Shown here: piece after piece, positions 55,963 through 64,000 of the stretch | How the letters are laid out: each line of letters starts with the position of its first letter | Numbering within the stretch: position 1 is the stretch's first letter | Assembly (NCBI GenBank): GCA_016926255.1 | Contig: JAFGOY010000011.1 | Coordinates: forward strand, 62,001-126,000 | Origin: Anaerolineae bacterium | GTDB taxonomy: Bacteria; Chloroflexota; Anaerolineae; Aggregatilineales; UBA3940 | Direction of reading: 5' to 3' | DNA length: 64,000 bases | The notes under the pieces: model-generated | Databases searched by the model: none | Told to the model about the DNA's origin: nothing | Seen by the model: the letters and a program-made list of their open reading frames with translations, nothing else | Translations under genes and position numbers: made by a program

Positions 55963-57042
55963 ATGCAGAAATCGATATACGAATACGTTGGCAATATGCA
56001 CATTCACAGTGTCTACTCGGATGGCGAACTGACCCATGCCGAGATCGCCGAGGCTGCCATCAAAGCCGGGTTGGATTTTGTGATTGTCACCGATCACAAT
56101 GTACTGGTCGAAGGGATGGAAGGCTATTATGGTGATCGCCCTGACCGGCGCGTGCTGCTGCTGGTCAGTGAGGAAATTCACGATCCGCGCCGTACTCAAC
56201 GGGGCAACCATATGCTTGTCTACGGGGCCGAGGGGGAAGTCGCCGCATATGCACCCAACCCCCAGAGAATCATCGACGAAGCGAAGGAACGTGGCGGATT
56301 CTGCTTCCTGGCGCATCCCATCGAACGGGCAGCGCCGCCATTTGACGACTATGCCTATTCCTGGCAGAACTGGGACATCGAGAATTATACCGGGCTGGAA
56401 CTCTGGAACTATATGAGTGAGTTCAAGTCATATCTGACCGGCAAGCTGGCGGCGGTGCGGGCGGCTTTCAATCCGGATAAATACATCAGCGGGCCATACC
56501 CGGAGGCACTCGAACTGTGGGATAATCTGCTCATCTCCGGCAAGCGGACGAGGATCATCGGGGGAGCCGATGCACACGGCACAACCTATTCAATGGGACC
56601 GTTCAAACGGGTGGTATTTCCCTACGATTTTCTGTTCCAGTGTGTGAATACGCATATTGTCAGCGATGAGCCGATGACCGGGGATTTCCAGCACGACAAG
56701 ATGCTGGTGCTTCGGGCGATCCGCGAGGGTGCATCATACGTGGGATACAGCAAGCCCGCATCGGCGCGGGGATTCAGGTTCTCGGCGCAAGGCCACCAGG
56801 CGGCGGCGATCATGGGCGGGCGTATCCGGCTGGGGCACGGAGTGACCCTTCAATTCGTGACGCCACAGGTGGCCGATATGCGGCTGGTGAAGGACGGCAA
56901 AGTGCTGGCCCAGGAGGTCGAAGGGACGCACCGCACCTATATTGCGAGCCAAACGGGAGCCTATCGCGTCGAGGTGTATATCAATTACAAGGGGAAGCCC
57001 CGCGGGTGGATTTTCAGCAACCCAATATTTGTCGTTGACTGA
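55963..57042 (+). CDS. PHP-domain metal-dependent phosphoesterase
   Basis: The 359-residue protein has the four PHP motifs: MHIHSVYSDG (12-21), TDHN (about 44-47), AHP (about 119) and GGADAHG (about 204). These provide the His/Asp metal ligands of a trinuclear phosphoesterase site. It is a stand-alone CehA-like PHP protein without a polymerase part. The C-terminal ~90 residues (after LVLRAIREGASYVGYSKP) are a beta-rich extension. The substrate is not predictable. It lies 18 bases after the ATL gene and ends at a clear terminator, so the two are probably co-transcribed. The site before the ATG has only a weak ribosome-binding sequence. Confidence 0.85.
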   Translation: MQKSIYEYVGNMHIHSVYSDGELTHAEIAEAAIKAGLDFVIVTDHNVLVEGMEGYYGDRPDRRVLLLVSEEIHDPRRTQRGNHMLVYGAEGEVAAYAPNPQRIIDEAKERGGFCFLAHPIERAAPPFDDYAYSWQNWDIENYTGLELWNYMSEFKSYLTGKLAAVRAAFNPDKYISGPYPEALELWDNLLISGKRTRIIGGADAHGTTYSMGPFKRVVFPYDFLFQCVNTHIVSDEPMTGDFQHDKMLVLRAIREGASYVGYSKPASARGFRFSAQGHQAAAIMGGRIRLGHGVTLQFVTPQVADMRLVKDGKVLAQEVEGTHRTYIASQTGAYRVEVYINYKGKPRGWIFSNPIFVVD

Positions 57043-57049
57043 CAAATAG

Positions 57050-57072
57050 CGGGCGCGAGAGCGCCCGTTTTT
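57050..57072 (+). terminator. Intrinsic terminator after the PHP gene
   Basis: CGGGCGC / GCGCCCG, with a GAGA loop and TTTTT, starts 7 bases after the stop codon. It separates the ATL-PHP transcript from uvrB. Confidence 0.92.
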
Positions 57073-57099
57073 CTTTTCGATCACCGGCGGAGAATATGC

Positions 57100-57105
57100 T
57101 ATAAT
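57100..57105 (+). promoter_or_regulatory. uvrB -10 element
   Basis: A perfect TATAAT lies 51 bases before the uvrB start. The -35 region is poor (around TTCGAT at 57077-57082), as expected for an activated or weak but repressible promoter. Confidence 0.6.
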
Positions 57106-57116
57106 CTCAGTTCTTT

Positions 57117-57130
57117 CGAACTATTGTTCT
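57117..57130 (+). promoter_or_regulatory. Candidate LexA (SOS) operator of uvrB
   Basis: CGAAC-TATT-GTTCT matches the Gram-positive-type LexA box (CGAAC-N4-GTTCG) except for the last base. It covers the first transcribed bases, 12 bases downstream of the -10, where a bound repressor would block initiation. Eight fixed bases would occur about once per 65 kb by chance, so the evidence rests on its position before a classic SOS gene. Confidence 0.6.
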
Positions 57131-57155
57131 GAGTGCCATTGAGCGAGGTAGAAGC

Positions 57156-59210
57156 ATGGCCGATTTTCAACTGGTTTCGGATTTTCAACCCACCGGCGAC
57201 CAGCCTGACGCGATCCGGGGGCTGGTCGATGGGCTGAGCAAGGGCTACCGGCATCAAACCCTGCTGGGGGCAACCGGCACCGGGAAAACCTTCGTCGTGG
57301 CGAATATCGTTGCCGAGATCAATCGCCCGACGTTGATCATCGCGCATAACAAGACACTGGCGGCGCAGCTCTACAGCGAGTTCAAGACCTTCTTCCCGCA
57401 CAACGCGGTCGAGTATTTTGTGTCGTACTATGATTACTACCAGCCCGAAGCCTACGTCCCTCAGCATGATCTGTACATCGAGAAAGAGGCAACGATCAAC
57501 GAGGAGATCGACCGGCTGCGGCTGGCGGCGACTGCGGCGGTGGTCAGCCGCCGGGACGTGCTGGTGGTCGCTTCGGTATCGTGCATCTACGGCCTGGGGA
57601 ACCCCCGCACCTGGCTCGATTCGGCGCTGCAATTGCATACCGGGGAAACGATCCGGCGCGGGACGATCCTCCAGCGGTTGGCCGCTATCCAGTACCGGCG
57701 CAACGATGTCGAACTTCAGCCCGGCAACTTCCGGGTGCGCGGCGACACGGTCGAGATCATGCCCGGACACAGCGAAGAAGTGTACCGACTCTCGCTGTGG
57801 GGCGACGATATCGAGCGGATCACGTTGGTCAACGCGCTGACCGGTGAAGTGATCGATGAACTGGACGAGATCATGGTATTCCCGGCCAAGCAGTTCATCG
57901 CCGAGAGTGACATGATGCGGCAGGCTGTCCACGATATCGAGCAGGAACTGGCCGAACGGCTCGAATTCTACAACGGGCAGGAACGCTACCTGGAATCGCA
58001 GCGTATCGAGCAGCGGACGCATTACGACCTGGAAATGCTGCGCGAGATGGGCTACTGCTCCGGGATCGAGAACTATTCACGCCATCTGGATGGCCGCCCG
58101 GTAGGGTCGCCGCCCTGGACGCTGATCGACTATTTCCCGGATGACTACCTGCTGATCATCGACGAGTCGCATATGACCGTTCCCCAGATTCGGGGGATGT
58201 GGCGCGGCGACCGGAGCCGCAAAGAGACGCTGGTCGATCACGGGTTCCGGCTGCCGAGCGCGCTAGACAACCGCCCGCTGAACTTCGACGAAGTGCAGGC
58301 GCGCATCAACCAGGTGATCTACACGAGCGCGACCCCGGCGTCGTTCGAACTGGAACAGAGCGCGCAGGTGGTCGAGCAGATCATCCGACCGACCGGGCTG
58401 GTCGACCCTGAGATCGAGGTCAAGCCGGTCGAGGGGCAGGTCGACGACCTGCTGGGGCTGATCAACGAGCGGGTCGAGCGCGGGGAGCGGGCGCTGGTCA
58501 CGACGCTGACCAAGCGCATGGCCGAGAAGCTCTCCGACTACCTGCTGGAGATGGGATGTAAAGTTCACTACCTGCACAGCGAGATCGACACGCTGGAACG
58601 GATCGAAATTCTGCGTGACCTGCGGCTCGGAGTCTACGACGTAGTCGTCGGGATCAACCTGCTCCGTGAGGGCCTGGACCTGCCGGAAGTGTCGCTGGTC
58701 GCCATCCTCGACGCGGACAAGCAGGGCTTCCTGCGCTCGGATACGGCGCTGATCCAGACGATTGGCCGCGCTGCGCGGCATGTCAATGGGCGGGTGATCA
58801 TGTACGCCTCGAAGATGTCGGATGCAATGAAAACCGCCATCGACGAGACGAACCGCCGCCGCGCCAAGCAGGTTGCTTACAACGAGGAACACGGCATCGT
58901 GCCGACCAGCATCGTTAAGGAAATCCGCGACCTGACCGACCGTGTCCGCTTGGAAGTGGAACAAGCCGCGCCGGGTTACGAAGTGGGCGATATTCCGCGC
59001 GACGAACTGGAGAAGCTGATCGCAGGTCTCGAAAAGGAAATGAAGCAAGCGGCGAAGAACCTGGAATTCGAGAAAGCGGCGATGCTGCGCGATCAGGTTT
59101 TCGAACTGCGCGAACTGGCTGTACTGAAATCGACCGGGCGGCGCGATGTGCCGATCTGGGAGCAGGACCGGGTGATGCCGGTCGCCGATCTGGAAGACAT
59201 AGCCGAGTAA
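57156..59210 (+). CDS. uvrB: UvrABC excinuclease subunit B
   Basis: The 684-residue protein is full length (family about 670). Walker A is GATGTGKT at residues 38-45. The beta-hairpin [12 protein letters not shown] starts near residue 91 and clamps damaged DNA. DESH is at 336-339. Helicase motifs V and VI include '[25 protein letters not shown]' (read in two parts: [14 protein letters not shown] and VAILDADK) and '[12 protein letters not shown]'. The C-terminal UVR motif ([18 protein letters not shown]) binds UvrC. UvrB verifies lesions in nucleotide excision repair. The ATG is preceded by GAGGTAG. A candidate LexA box lies upstream and an intrinsic terminator downstream, so the gene is probably monocistronic. 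Confidence 0.97.
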   Translation: MADFQLVSDFQPTGDQPDAIRGLVDGLSKGYRHQTLLGATGTGKTFVVANIVAEINRPTLIIAHNKTLAAQLYSEFKTFFPHNAVEYFVSYYDYYQPEAYVPQHDLYIEKEATINEEIDRLRLAATAAVVSRRDVLVVASVSCIYGLGNPRTWLDSALQLHTGETIRRGTILQRLAAIQYRRNDVELQPGNFRVRGDTVEIMPGHSEEVYRLSLWGDDIERITLVNALTGEVIDELDEIMVFPAKQFIAESDMMRQAVHDIEQELAERLEFYNGQERYLESQRIEQRTHYDLEMLREMGYCSGIENYSRHLDGRPVGSPPWTLIDYFPDDYLLIIDESHMTVPQIRGMWRGDRSRKETLVDHGFRLPSALDNRPLNFDEVQARINQVIYTSATPASFELEQSAQVVEQIIRPTGLVDPEIEVKPVEGQVDDLLGLINERVERGERALVTTLTKRMAEKLSDYLLEMGCKVHYLHSEIDTLERIEILRDLRLGVYDVVVGINLLREGLDLPEVSLVAILDADKQGFLRSDTALIQTIGRAARHVNGRVIMYASKMSDAMKTAIDETNRRRAKQVAYNEEHGIVPTSIVKEIRDLTDRVRLEVEQAAPGYEVGDIPRDELEKLIAGLEKEMKQAAKNLEFEKAAMLRDQVFELRELAVLKSTGRRDVPIWEQDRVMPVADLEDIAE

Positions 59211-59222
59211 AGCGGAGCGATG

Positions 59223-59252
59223 GGCCGGGCATGGTTCCGGCCTATATTTTTT
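59223..59252 (+). terminator. Intrinsic terminator of uvrB
   Basis: GGCCGG / CCGGCC, an 8-base loop, and a TATATTTTTT tail begin 13 bases after the uvrB stop. Confidence 0.82.
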
Positions 59253-59419
59253 CCTCTAAACTATTACAAGAAGACATACAGATCGTTCTGGTGGGGCGAT
59301 TTATCGTCGATCCGGTAGAAACGGATGGCTTTTGGGAGTAATTGAGAGTCCTTACCTGTAGACTTGTATGCCAGACGGTGACACACCCTTCGGCTGCGGC
59401 CAGGAGTAGGACAATAGTA

Positions 59420-59869
59420 GTGCAAAAAAGGGACAAAAAAAGGCCAATTAGCGTAACCTGGCTGGCTGCTGGTGCGTTTTGTATATCGGTGGGGAACCTG
59501 ATCGGTGTTTATGGAAGCCTGGTGCGCCGGTCGCTTTACGCGGCGCTCGACCTGGCTGTATCGCCCGGCCTGCTGGCCGGGATGCACGGATTGTGGGGCG
59601 TCATCTGGATGACAGCAGCCTGGGGATTGTGGCGATTGAAGCCCTGGGCGCGCCCGGCACTCCTGATCGTTTCCCCCGTTTATGCAGTTTATCATCTTGG
59701 ACAGCAGGTGTTTCTCGCCCAGGCAGGCTATTTCAGGGGGCGGTTGCCGTTTATGGCAGTGATGGCCGCCGTACTGCTGGGCGGAATTTTCTATGTAATG
59801 ACCCGGCCCCGCATCAAAGATGCTTTCGAGATCACAACCGGGGACAGGGACTTGCCGGAGGAACTATGA
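59420..59869 (+). CDS. Small four-helix membrane protein of unknown function
   Basis: The 149-residue protein has four predicted membrane helices (about 14-34, 52-73, 79-103, 111-131), for example [20 protein letters not shown] and [17 protein letters not shown]. No known family is recognised. The start is taken as the GTG at 59420 because AGGAGTAGG lies just upstream; a 26-codon extension to 59342 reads as non-hydrophobic spacer. Its stop overlaps the start of the carboxyltransferase gene (ATGA), so translation is coupled. It is the first gene of the carboxylase operon. The 167 bases between the uvrB terminator and this start hold only a weak promoter candidate (TTGAGA-17-TGTATG). Confidence 0.78.
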   Translation: MQKRDKKRPISVTWLAAGAFCISVGNLIGVYGSLVRRSLYAALDLAVSPGLLAGMHGLWGVIWMTAAWGLWRLKPWARPALLIVSPVYAVYHLGQQVFLAQAGYFRGRLPFMAVMAAVLLGGIFYVMTRPRIKDAFEITTGDRDLPEEL

Positions 59870-61422
59870 CGACCAGCCAGAAGATCGACCACCTTCACGA
59901 GATGCGCGAGCAATCAAAACAGGGCGGTGGGGAAGCCCGCATCGAGGCACAGCACGAAAGAGGAAAGATGACCGCCCGTGAGCGGCTCGACGTGCTGCTC
60001 GACCCCGGCAGCTTCCGCGAGTTGGACGCGTTTGTCATTCACCGCGAACGCAACTTCGGGATGGATGCACCGGATAAGCAGTTTCTTGGCGACAGCGTTG
60101 TCACCGGCTGGGGAACCATTCACGGGCGGCTGGTGTACGTCTACTCGCAGGATTTCACGGTGGTCGGCGGCAGCCTCTCCGAAGTCCACGCCAACAAAAT
60201 CTGCAAGATCATGGAGATGGCGACGAAGACCGGCGCACCGCTGATCGGGCTGAACGACTCCGGCGGCGCACGCATTCAGGAGGGGGTCGTTTCACTGGGC
60301 GGCTACGCGGATATTTTCCTGCGTAACACGATGGCGTCGGGGATCATCCCCCAGATTTCGGCAATTATGGGGCCGTGCGCCGGGGGTGCGGTCTATTCAC
60401 CGGCGCTGACCGATTTCATCTTCATGGTCAAGAATTCCAGCTATATGTTCGTCACCGGCCCGGACGTGATCAAGGCGGTGACGCACGAGGAAGTCACCTT
60501 CGAGGAACTGGGTGGCGCAATGACCCACAGTTCGAAATCGGGTGTTTGCCACGTTCCGACCGAGGACGAAACAGACTGTATGATGTTGATCCGCGAACTG
60601 CTGACCTACCTGCCGCAAAACAACATGGAAGACCCGCCCTACGAGCCGAACAGTGACGACCCGCTGCGGAGGGACGCACAGCTAAACGAGATCGTCCCGG
60701 ACGATCCCAGCAAACCTTACGACATCAAAGAAGTGATCCGCATGGTGGTTGACGATGGGCACTTCTACGAAATTCACGAACACTACGCATCGAACATCGT
60801 GGTCGGATTTGCCCGGTTGGGTGGCTACAGCATCGGGATCGTCGCCAACCAGCCCGCCGTACTAGCCGGGGTGCTCGACATCAAAGCATCGGCAAAGGCC
60901 GCGCGCTTTGTGCGCTTCTGTGACTGCTTCAACATTCCGATCATCACCTTCGAGGATGTGCCGGGCTTTATGCCGGGCCTCGATCAGGAACACAGCGGGA
61001 TCATCCGCGAGGGGGCCAAGCTGGTCTTTGCTTACAGCGAAGCGACGGTGCCCAAGATCACGGTGATCACCCGGAAATCATACGGCGGCGCGTACTGCGT
61101 GATGAACAGCAAGCATATTCGCTCCGATCTCAACCTGGCCTGGCCGACGGCGGAGATCGCCGTGATGGGACCGGATGGTGCAGTCAATATCATTTTCCGG
61201 CGGGAACTGGCCGCCGCTGATGATCCGGTCGCCAAGAAAGCGGAACTGGTTCAGGATTACCGAGACCGGTTTGCGAACCCTTATGTGGCGGCGTCGAGGG
61301 GATTTATAGACGACGTGATCGAACCGAAGGAAACGCGCCCACGCCTGATCAATGCGCTCGAAGTGCTGCGTAACAAACGGGCTTCGAACCCGCCCAAGAA
61401 GCACGGCAATATCCCGTTATAG
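59866..61422 (+). CDS. Acyl-CoA carboxylase, carboxyltransferase subunit (PccB-like)
   Basis: The 518-residue protein matches the propionyl/acyl-CoA carboxylase beta family: '[17 protein letters not shown]' early, the N-terminal acyl-CoA site '[13 protein letters not shown]', '[17 protein letters not shown]', and the C-terminal carboxybiotin site with '[15 protein letters not shown]', '[14 protein letters not shown]' and '[19 protein letters not shown]'. It transfers CO2 from carboxybiotin to acyl-CoA. Propionyl-CoA versus acetyl-CoA preference is not certain. The start is taken as the ATG at 59866 behind GGAGGAA; the frame is open further upstream but lies inside the membrane gene. Biotin carboxylase and carrier genes follow. 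Confidence 0.95.
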   Translation: MTTSQKIDHLHEMREQSKQGGGEARIEAQHERGKMTARERLDVLLDPGSFRELDAFVIHRERNFGMDAPDKQFLGDSVVTGWGTIHGRLVYVYSQDFTVVGGSLSEVHANKICKIMEMATKTGAPLIGLNDSGGARIQEGVVSLGGYADIFLRNTMASGIIPQISAIMGPCAGGAVYSPALTDFIFMVKNSSYMFVTGPDVIKAVTHEEVTFEELGGAMTHSSKSGVCHVPTEDETDCMMLIRELLTYLPQNNMEDPPYEPNSDDPLRRDAQLNEIVPDDPSKPYDIKEVIRMVVDDGHFYEIHEHYASNIVVGFARLGGYSIGIVANQPAVLAGVLDIKASAKAARFVRFCDCFNIPIITFEDVPGFMPGLDQEHSGIIREGAKLVFAYSEATVPKITVITRKSYGGAYCVMNSKHIRSDLNLAWPTAEIAVMGPDGAVNIIFRRELAAADDPVAKKAELVQDYRDRFANPYVAASRGFIDDVIEPKETRPRLINALEVLRNKRASNPPKKHGNIPL

Positions 61423-61463
61423 AGCCTATCTATCAACTCGCTGCGCTCATTAGTGGATAGGCT
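61423..61463 (+). repeat. Palindromic element, copy 2
   Basis: The arms AGCCTATC and GATAGGCT (8 bp, perfect) enclose a loop containing CAACTCGCTGCGCTCATTA. Aligned with 41303-41340, about three quarters of the bases match, including AACTCGCTKCGCTCRTT and the CTATC/GATAG arms. It starts right after the carboxyltransferase stop. Confidence 0.7.
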
Positions 61464-61470
61464 TTGTCAG

Positions 61471-61495
61471 TAACTATCCAAATTATGGATAGTTA
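61471..61495 (+). repeat. Perfect 10-bp hairpin before biotin carboxylase
   Basis: TAACTATCCA-AATTA-TGGATAGTTA is a perfect 10-bp stem with a 5-base loop. It ends 8 bases before the AGGAGA ribosome-binding site (from 61503) of the biotin carboxylase gene. It shares the CTATCC/GGATAG core with the neighbouring palindrome. No T-tract follows, so a role in mRNA processing, stability or translation control is likelier than termination. Confidence 0.7.
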
Positions 61496-61515
61496 CTTAG
61501 CAGCAGGAGAAAGCA

Positions 61516-63030
61516 ATGGCCGACGCACCAACCTTATTCCGTAAAGTTTTAATCGCCAACCGGGGTGAAGTCGCCGTCCGGGTGATCCGGGCCTGCCGCG
61601 ACCTGGGCCTGGATACCGTCTCGATCTACTCGGATGTGGATCGGAACGCGATGCATGTCCGCTATGCGAACGAAGCCTACTATCTTGGGCCGCCCCCGGC
61701 GAGGGAAAGCTACCTGTGCATCGACAAAATCCTCGACGTTGCCCGCCGAGCTGGTGCGGATGCCATCCATCCTGGCTACGGCTTCCTGGCCGAACGGGCC
61801 GAATTTGCCCAGGCCTGCGAAGACGAAGGGATCGCTTTCATCGGGCCATCACCAAAAGCGATCAGCACGATGGGCGACAAAGTCATCGCCCGGCGGACGG
61901 TCGCGGCGGCAGGGGTGCCGGTTGTTCCCGGCACCGAACTGAATCTGCCCGACGACGAGTTGATCAATGCCGCCAACACAATCGGCTACCCGATGCTGAT
62001 CAAGGCGACGGCAGGCGGTGGGGGCAAGGGAATGCGCCGCGTCGACGGGCCGGAGGATTTCGAGAGCGCGCTGAACGCAGCTCGCCGTGAAGCGGAGGCG
62101 GCCTTTGGCGATGGTAACGTCTATCTTGAGAAACTGATCGATGGTGCCCGGCATATTGAAATCCAGATCATGGCCGACGAATACGGCGATGTGATCTACC
62201 TGGGCGAGCGCGAATGCTCGATCCAGCGGCGGCACCAGAAGTTGATCGAGGAAGCACCCTCGCCGGTCGTTGACAAGGATTTGCGCCGCCGGATGGGCGA
62301 AGTCGCCGTTGCCGCCGCAAAAGCAGTCAATTACGTTAATGCCTGCACGATTGAATTTCTGGTTGATGAAAATAGCAACTTCTATTTTCTTGAAGCAAAT
62401 ACCCGCTTGCAGGTCGAGCACCCGGTCACCGAACTGATCACTAATTTCGATATCGTCAAAGAGCAGATTCGGGTTGCCCGTGGGCGGCGCTTGAGCCGCA
62501 CCCAGGACGATATAAAACTGGTGGGAGCGGCGGTCGAGTGCCGGATCAATGCTGAAGACCCGCACAACAATTTCATGCCCTCGACGGGGAAGATCACCGC
62601 GATGACCATTCCTTCTGGCCCCGGTGTTCGCGTCGATTCCGGGGTGACGGTCGGTGACGAGATCACCCCTTACTACGATCCGATGATCGCCAAATTGATC
62701 TGCTGGGGCGATACCCGCGCCGCCGCGCTGCTGCGGATGCGCCGTGCCCTGGCCGAATATCGCATTATGGGTGTCAAGACCAATATTCCCTTCCACCAGA
62801 ACATTCTCGACAGCACCCGCTTCCTCGCCGGTCAGTTCGATACGACCTTCGTCGAGGAGCGGTTCTCAATGAACGGTGACTACGAACTGCGCCCGGATAT
62901 CGCGGCAGTCATCGCCACGCTGGTGGCGCATGAAGCCCGCCAGAAAGCGGCGCAGGTGGTCGGCAGGAACGAGCGCGACGTCAGCAACTGGAAGCTGGCC
63001 GGTCGGCGGCAGAACTTGAACAACTGGTAA
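61516..63030 (+). CDS. accC: Biotin carboxylase subunit of acyl-CoA carboxylase
   Basis: The 504-residue protein has the full biotin-carboxylase ATP-grasp fold: 'FRKVLIANRGEVAVRVIRA' at the N terminus, 'GGGGKGMRRVD' in the glycine-rich ATP loop, 'ERECSIQRRHQKLIEEAPSP', 'FYFLEANTRLQVEHPVTE' (metal and catalytic residues), and 'VECRINAEDP'. It carboxylates biotin on the carrier using ATP and bicarbonate. About 45 residues at the C terminus beyond the core (from RPDIAAVIATLVAHEARQKAA) have no known role. AGGAGA precedes the ATG. An unusual pair of hairpins separates it from the carboxyltransferase gene. Confidence 0.96.
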   Translation: MADAPTLFRKVLIANRGEVAVRVIRACRDLGLDTVSIYSDVDRNAMHVRYANEAYYLGPPPARESYLCIDKILDVARRAGADAIHPGYGFLAERAEFAQACEDEGIAFIGPSPKAISTMGDKVIARRTVAAAGVPVVPGTELNLPDDELINAANTIGYPMLIKATAGGGGKGMRRVDGPEDFESALNAARREAEAAFGDGNVYLEKLIDGARHIEIQIMADEYGDVIYLGERECSIQRRHQKLIEEAPSPVVDKDLRRRMGEVAVAAAKAVNYVNACTIEFLVDENSNFYFLEANTRLQVEHPVTELITNFDIVKEQIRVARGRRLSRTQDDIKLVGAAVECRINAEDPHNNFMPSTGKITAMTIPSGPGVRVDSGVTVGDEITPYYDPMIAKLICWGDTRAAALLRMRRALAEYRIMGVKTNIPFHQNILDSTRFLAGQFDTTFVEERFSMNGDYELRPDIAAVIATLVAHEARQKAAQVVGRNERDVSNWKLAGRRQNLNNW

Positions 63031-63062
63031 CCCCGGAACGGGCAGCCACAAGAGGAATCAGC

Positions 63063-63560
63063 ATGAAATACCAGGTTCGTATTGAAGATCACACATTTGA
63101 TGTCAACATTGACCAGGATGGCATCGTCACCGTCGACGGGGAGCCGGTCGCGTTCGATTTTGGCGAAGTGGATGGGATGGGACTGTATTCCCTGCTCGTC
63201 AACAACGAGTCATACGAGGCACTGGTCGAACAGAGCGCCGATGTTTATAAGGTGCTGATGCGTGGTTACATGTACGATGTCCATGTGCTCGACGAACGTT
63301 CACGCATCTTGCAGCGCCGTTCCAACCTGATGGCCCCCGATACCGGCGAGGTCGCCGTGCGCGCGCCGATGCCCGGATTGATCGTTGATGTGCCGGTCGA
63401 GATCGGGCAGGAGGTCGAAGCCGGGCAAAAGGTCGTGATCCTCGAATCAATGAAAATGGAGAACGAACTCAAAACGCCTCGCGCCGGGCGCGTGGAGCGG
63501 ATCAATGTGGCGAAGGGCGACAGTGTCGAGCAGAACGAGGCACTGGTGGTGATTGTGTGA
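63063..63560 (+). CDS. Biotin carboxyl carrier protein
   Basis: The 165-residue protein has a variable N-terminal domain (1-90, beta-rich, YQVRIEDHTFDVNID) and a biotinyl domain (about 95-165). The biotin attachment motif is ESMKMEN with Lys131 as the modified residue, preceded by 'VRAPMPGLIVDVPVEIGQEV'. It swings carboxybiotin between the two catalytic subunits encoded just upstream. GAGGAAT precedes the ATG. It is the last gene of the operon, 32 bases after accC, and is followed by a terminator. Confidence 0.93.
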   Translation: MKYQVRIEDHTFDVNIDQDGIVTVDGEPVAFDFGEVDGMGLYSLLVNNESYEALVEQSADVYKVLMRGYMYDVHVLDERSRILQRRSNLMAPDTGEVAVRAPMPGLIVDVPVEIGQEVEAGQKVVILESMKMENELKTPRAGRVERINVAKGDSVEQNEALVVIV

Positions 63561-63624
63561 TATTTATTCGCCAATTACACTAATTACGCGGATTAGGTGC
63601 TCGCTGCCGCTCGCAAAATACTAC

Positions 63625-63661
63625 AAGGGACATCGGTCGATGAGACAGGATGTCCCTTTTT
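63625..63661 (+). terminator. Intrinsic terminator of the carboxylase operon
   Basis: AAGGGACATC / GATGTCCCTT is a perfect 10-bp stem with a 14-base loop, ending in TTTTT. It sits between the convergent carrier and nth genes. Confidence 0.88.
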
Positions 63662-63666
63662 GATTC

Positions 63667-64000
63667 TTATCCAACGGAATCCTGAAAATAATCACAGGCG
63701 GGTTGCAAAAAACAGGCTCCACAGTTCGGGGTGCGGGCATGACAGACTTCTCGCCCATGCTGGATGATCTGCAAATGGAACGCGTAGAAATCCTCCGGGG
63801 GGACGATGGCTTCTAATTCGTCGTGGGCTTTCTCGCGGCTCGTCTTCTTCCCGATCAACCCCAATCGCCTGGTCACCCGGTGAACGTGTGTATCGACCGG
63901 GAAGGCAGGGCGGTTCAGGGCAAAGAGCAGGATGATCGCCGCCGTTTTCGGGCCGATGCCGTTGATCCCGGTCAGCCAGGCTTTGGCCTCCTCGATGGTC
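63667..64000 (-). CDS. nth: Endonuclease III, 5' truncated by the window
   Basis: The C-terminal 110 residues are visible; the frame runs open to the right edge. They contain the helix-hairpin-helix 'LTGINGIGPKTAA' with the catalytic Lys, the catalytic Asp in 'FPVDTHVHRV', and the Fe-S cluster motif Cys-x6-Cys-x2-Cys-x5-Cys (CHARTPNCGACFLQPAC). This is a bifunctional DNA glycosylase/AP lyase for oxidised pyrimidines. It is convergent with the carboxylase operon. Confidence 0.93.
   Translation of the reverse strand, partial: TIEEAKAWLTGINGIGPKTAAIILLFALNRPAFPVDTHVHRVTRRLGLIGKKTSREKAHDELEAIVPPEDFYAFHLQIIQHGREVCHARTPNCGACFLQPACDYFQDSVG

Noticed and set aside
59479-59865. Longer N terminus of the carboxyltransferase
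   Set aside because: This stretch lies inside the membrane-protein gene in another frame; the ATG at 59866 is preceded by GGAGGAA and gives the normal family length.
63561-63624. Short gene or RNA between the carrier protein and the terminator
   Set aside because: The AT-rich spacer has no start with a ribosome-binding site and no stable structure apart from the terminator.

Overview
The window is a GC-rich, densely coded bacterial chromosome segment. It contains 22 genes: one enormous partial gene (1-39936), a second gene cut by the right edge, and intergenic gaps that are all shorter than about 220 bases. The gene set (NurA/HerA pair, PolX, LCP envelope protein, LipM-like acyltransferase, three-part acyl-CoA carboxylase, giant repeat-built surface protein) and the TTGACA/TATAAT-type promoters would fit a Chloroflexota (Anaerolineae-like) organism. 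That placement is an inference from content, not from a marker gene. No rRNA, tRNA, CRISPR array or insertion sequence was found.

Region 1 (1-39988) is one uninterrupted reading frame, open at the left edge, encoding at least 13,311 residues and ending at a clear intrinsic terminator. Its order is: acidic linker, parallel-beta-helix-like start, tandem repeats of 104 and 210 residues, a roughly 2,560-residue mostly non-repetitive core with three EF-hand-like calcium loops, then about 8,900 residues of RTX-related repeats, and a distinct C-terminal domain with three 'YW..LN-G-GGW' repeats. The RTX part alternates two larger module types, each seen dozens of times. The protein is very acidic and nearly cysteine-free, as expected for a calcium-binding extracellular adhesin or surface fibre. 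Neither its N terminus nor a secretion system lies in the window.

Region 2 (40079-49381) starts with an intact tyrosine recombinase facing the giant gene. Divergent from it is nurA, followed by an unrecognised gene and herA: a three-gene DNA-end-processing cassette. A gene of unknown function, an RlmI-like rRNA methyltransferase, an MscS channel and a second recombinase-fold protein that has lost most catalytic residues follow.

Region 3 (49547-59210) holds envelope, signalling and repair genes: LCP protein, LipM-like acyltransferase, SH3-type membrane protein, cNMP-binding/PP2C phosphatase translationally coupled to polX, an alkyltransferase-like protein (Cys replaced by Trp), a PHP-domain protein, and uvrB behind a Bacillus-type LexA box. 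Two divergent gene pairs have interlocking promoters.

Region 4 (59420-64000) is an acyl-CoA carboxylase operon (small membrane protein, carboxyltransferase, biotin carboxylase, biotin carrier) with a terminator, then the convergent 3' end of an endonuclease III gene. A dispersed palindromic element occurs twice (41303-41340 and 61423-61463). DNA repair and recombination genes are over-represented: nurA, herA, two recombinase-fold genes, polX, ATL, uvrB and nth.
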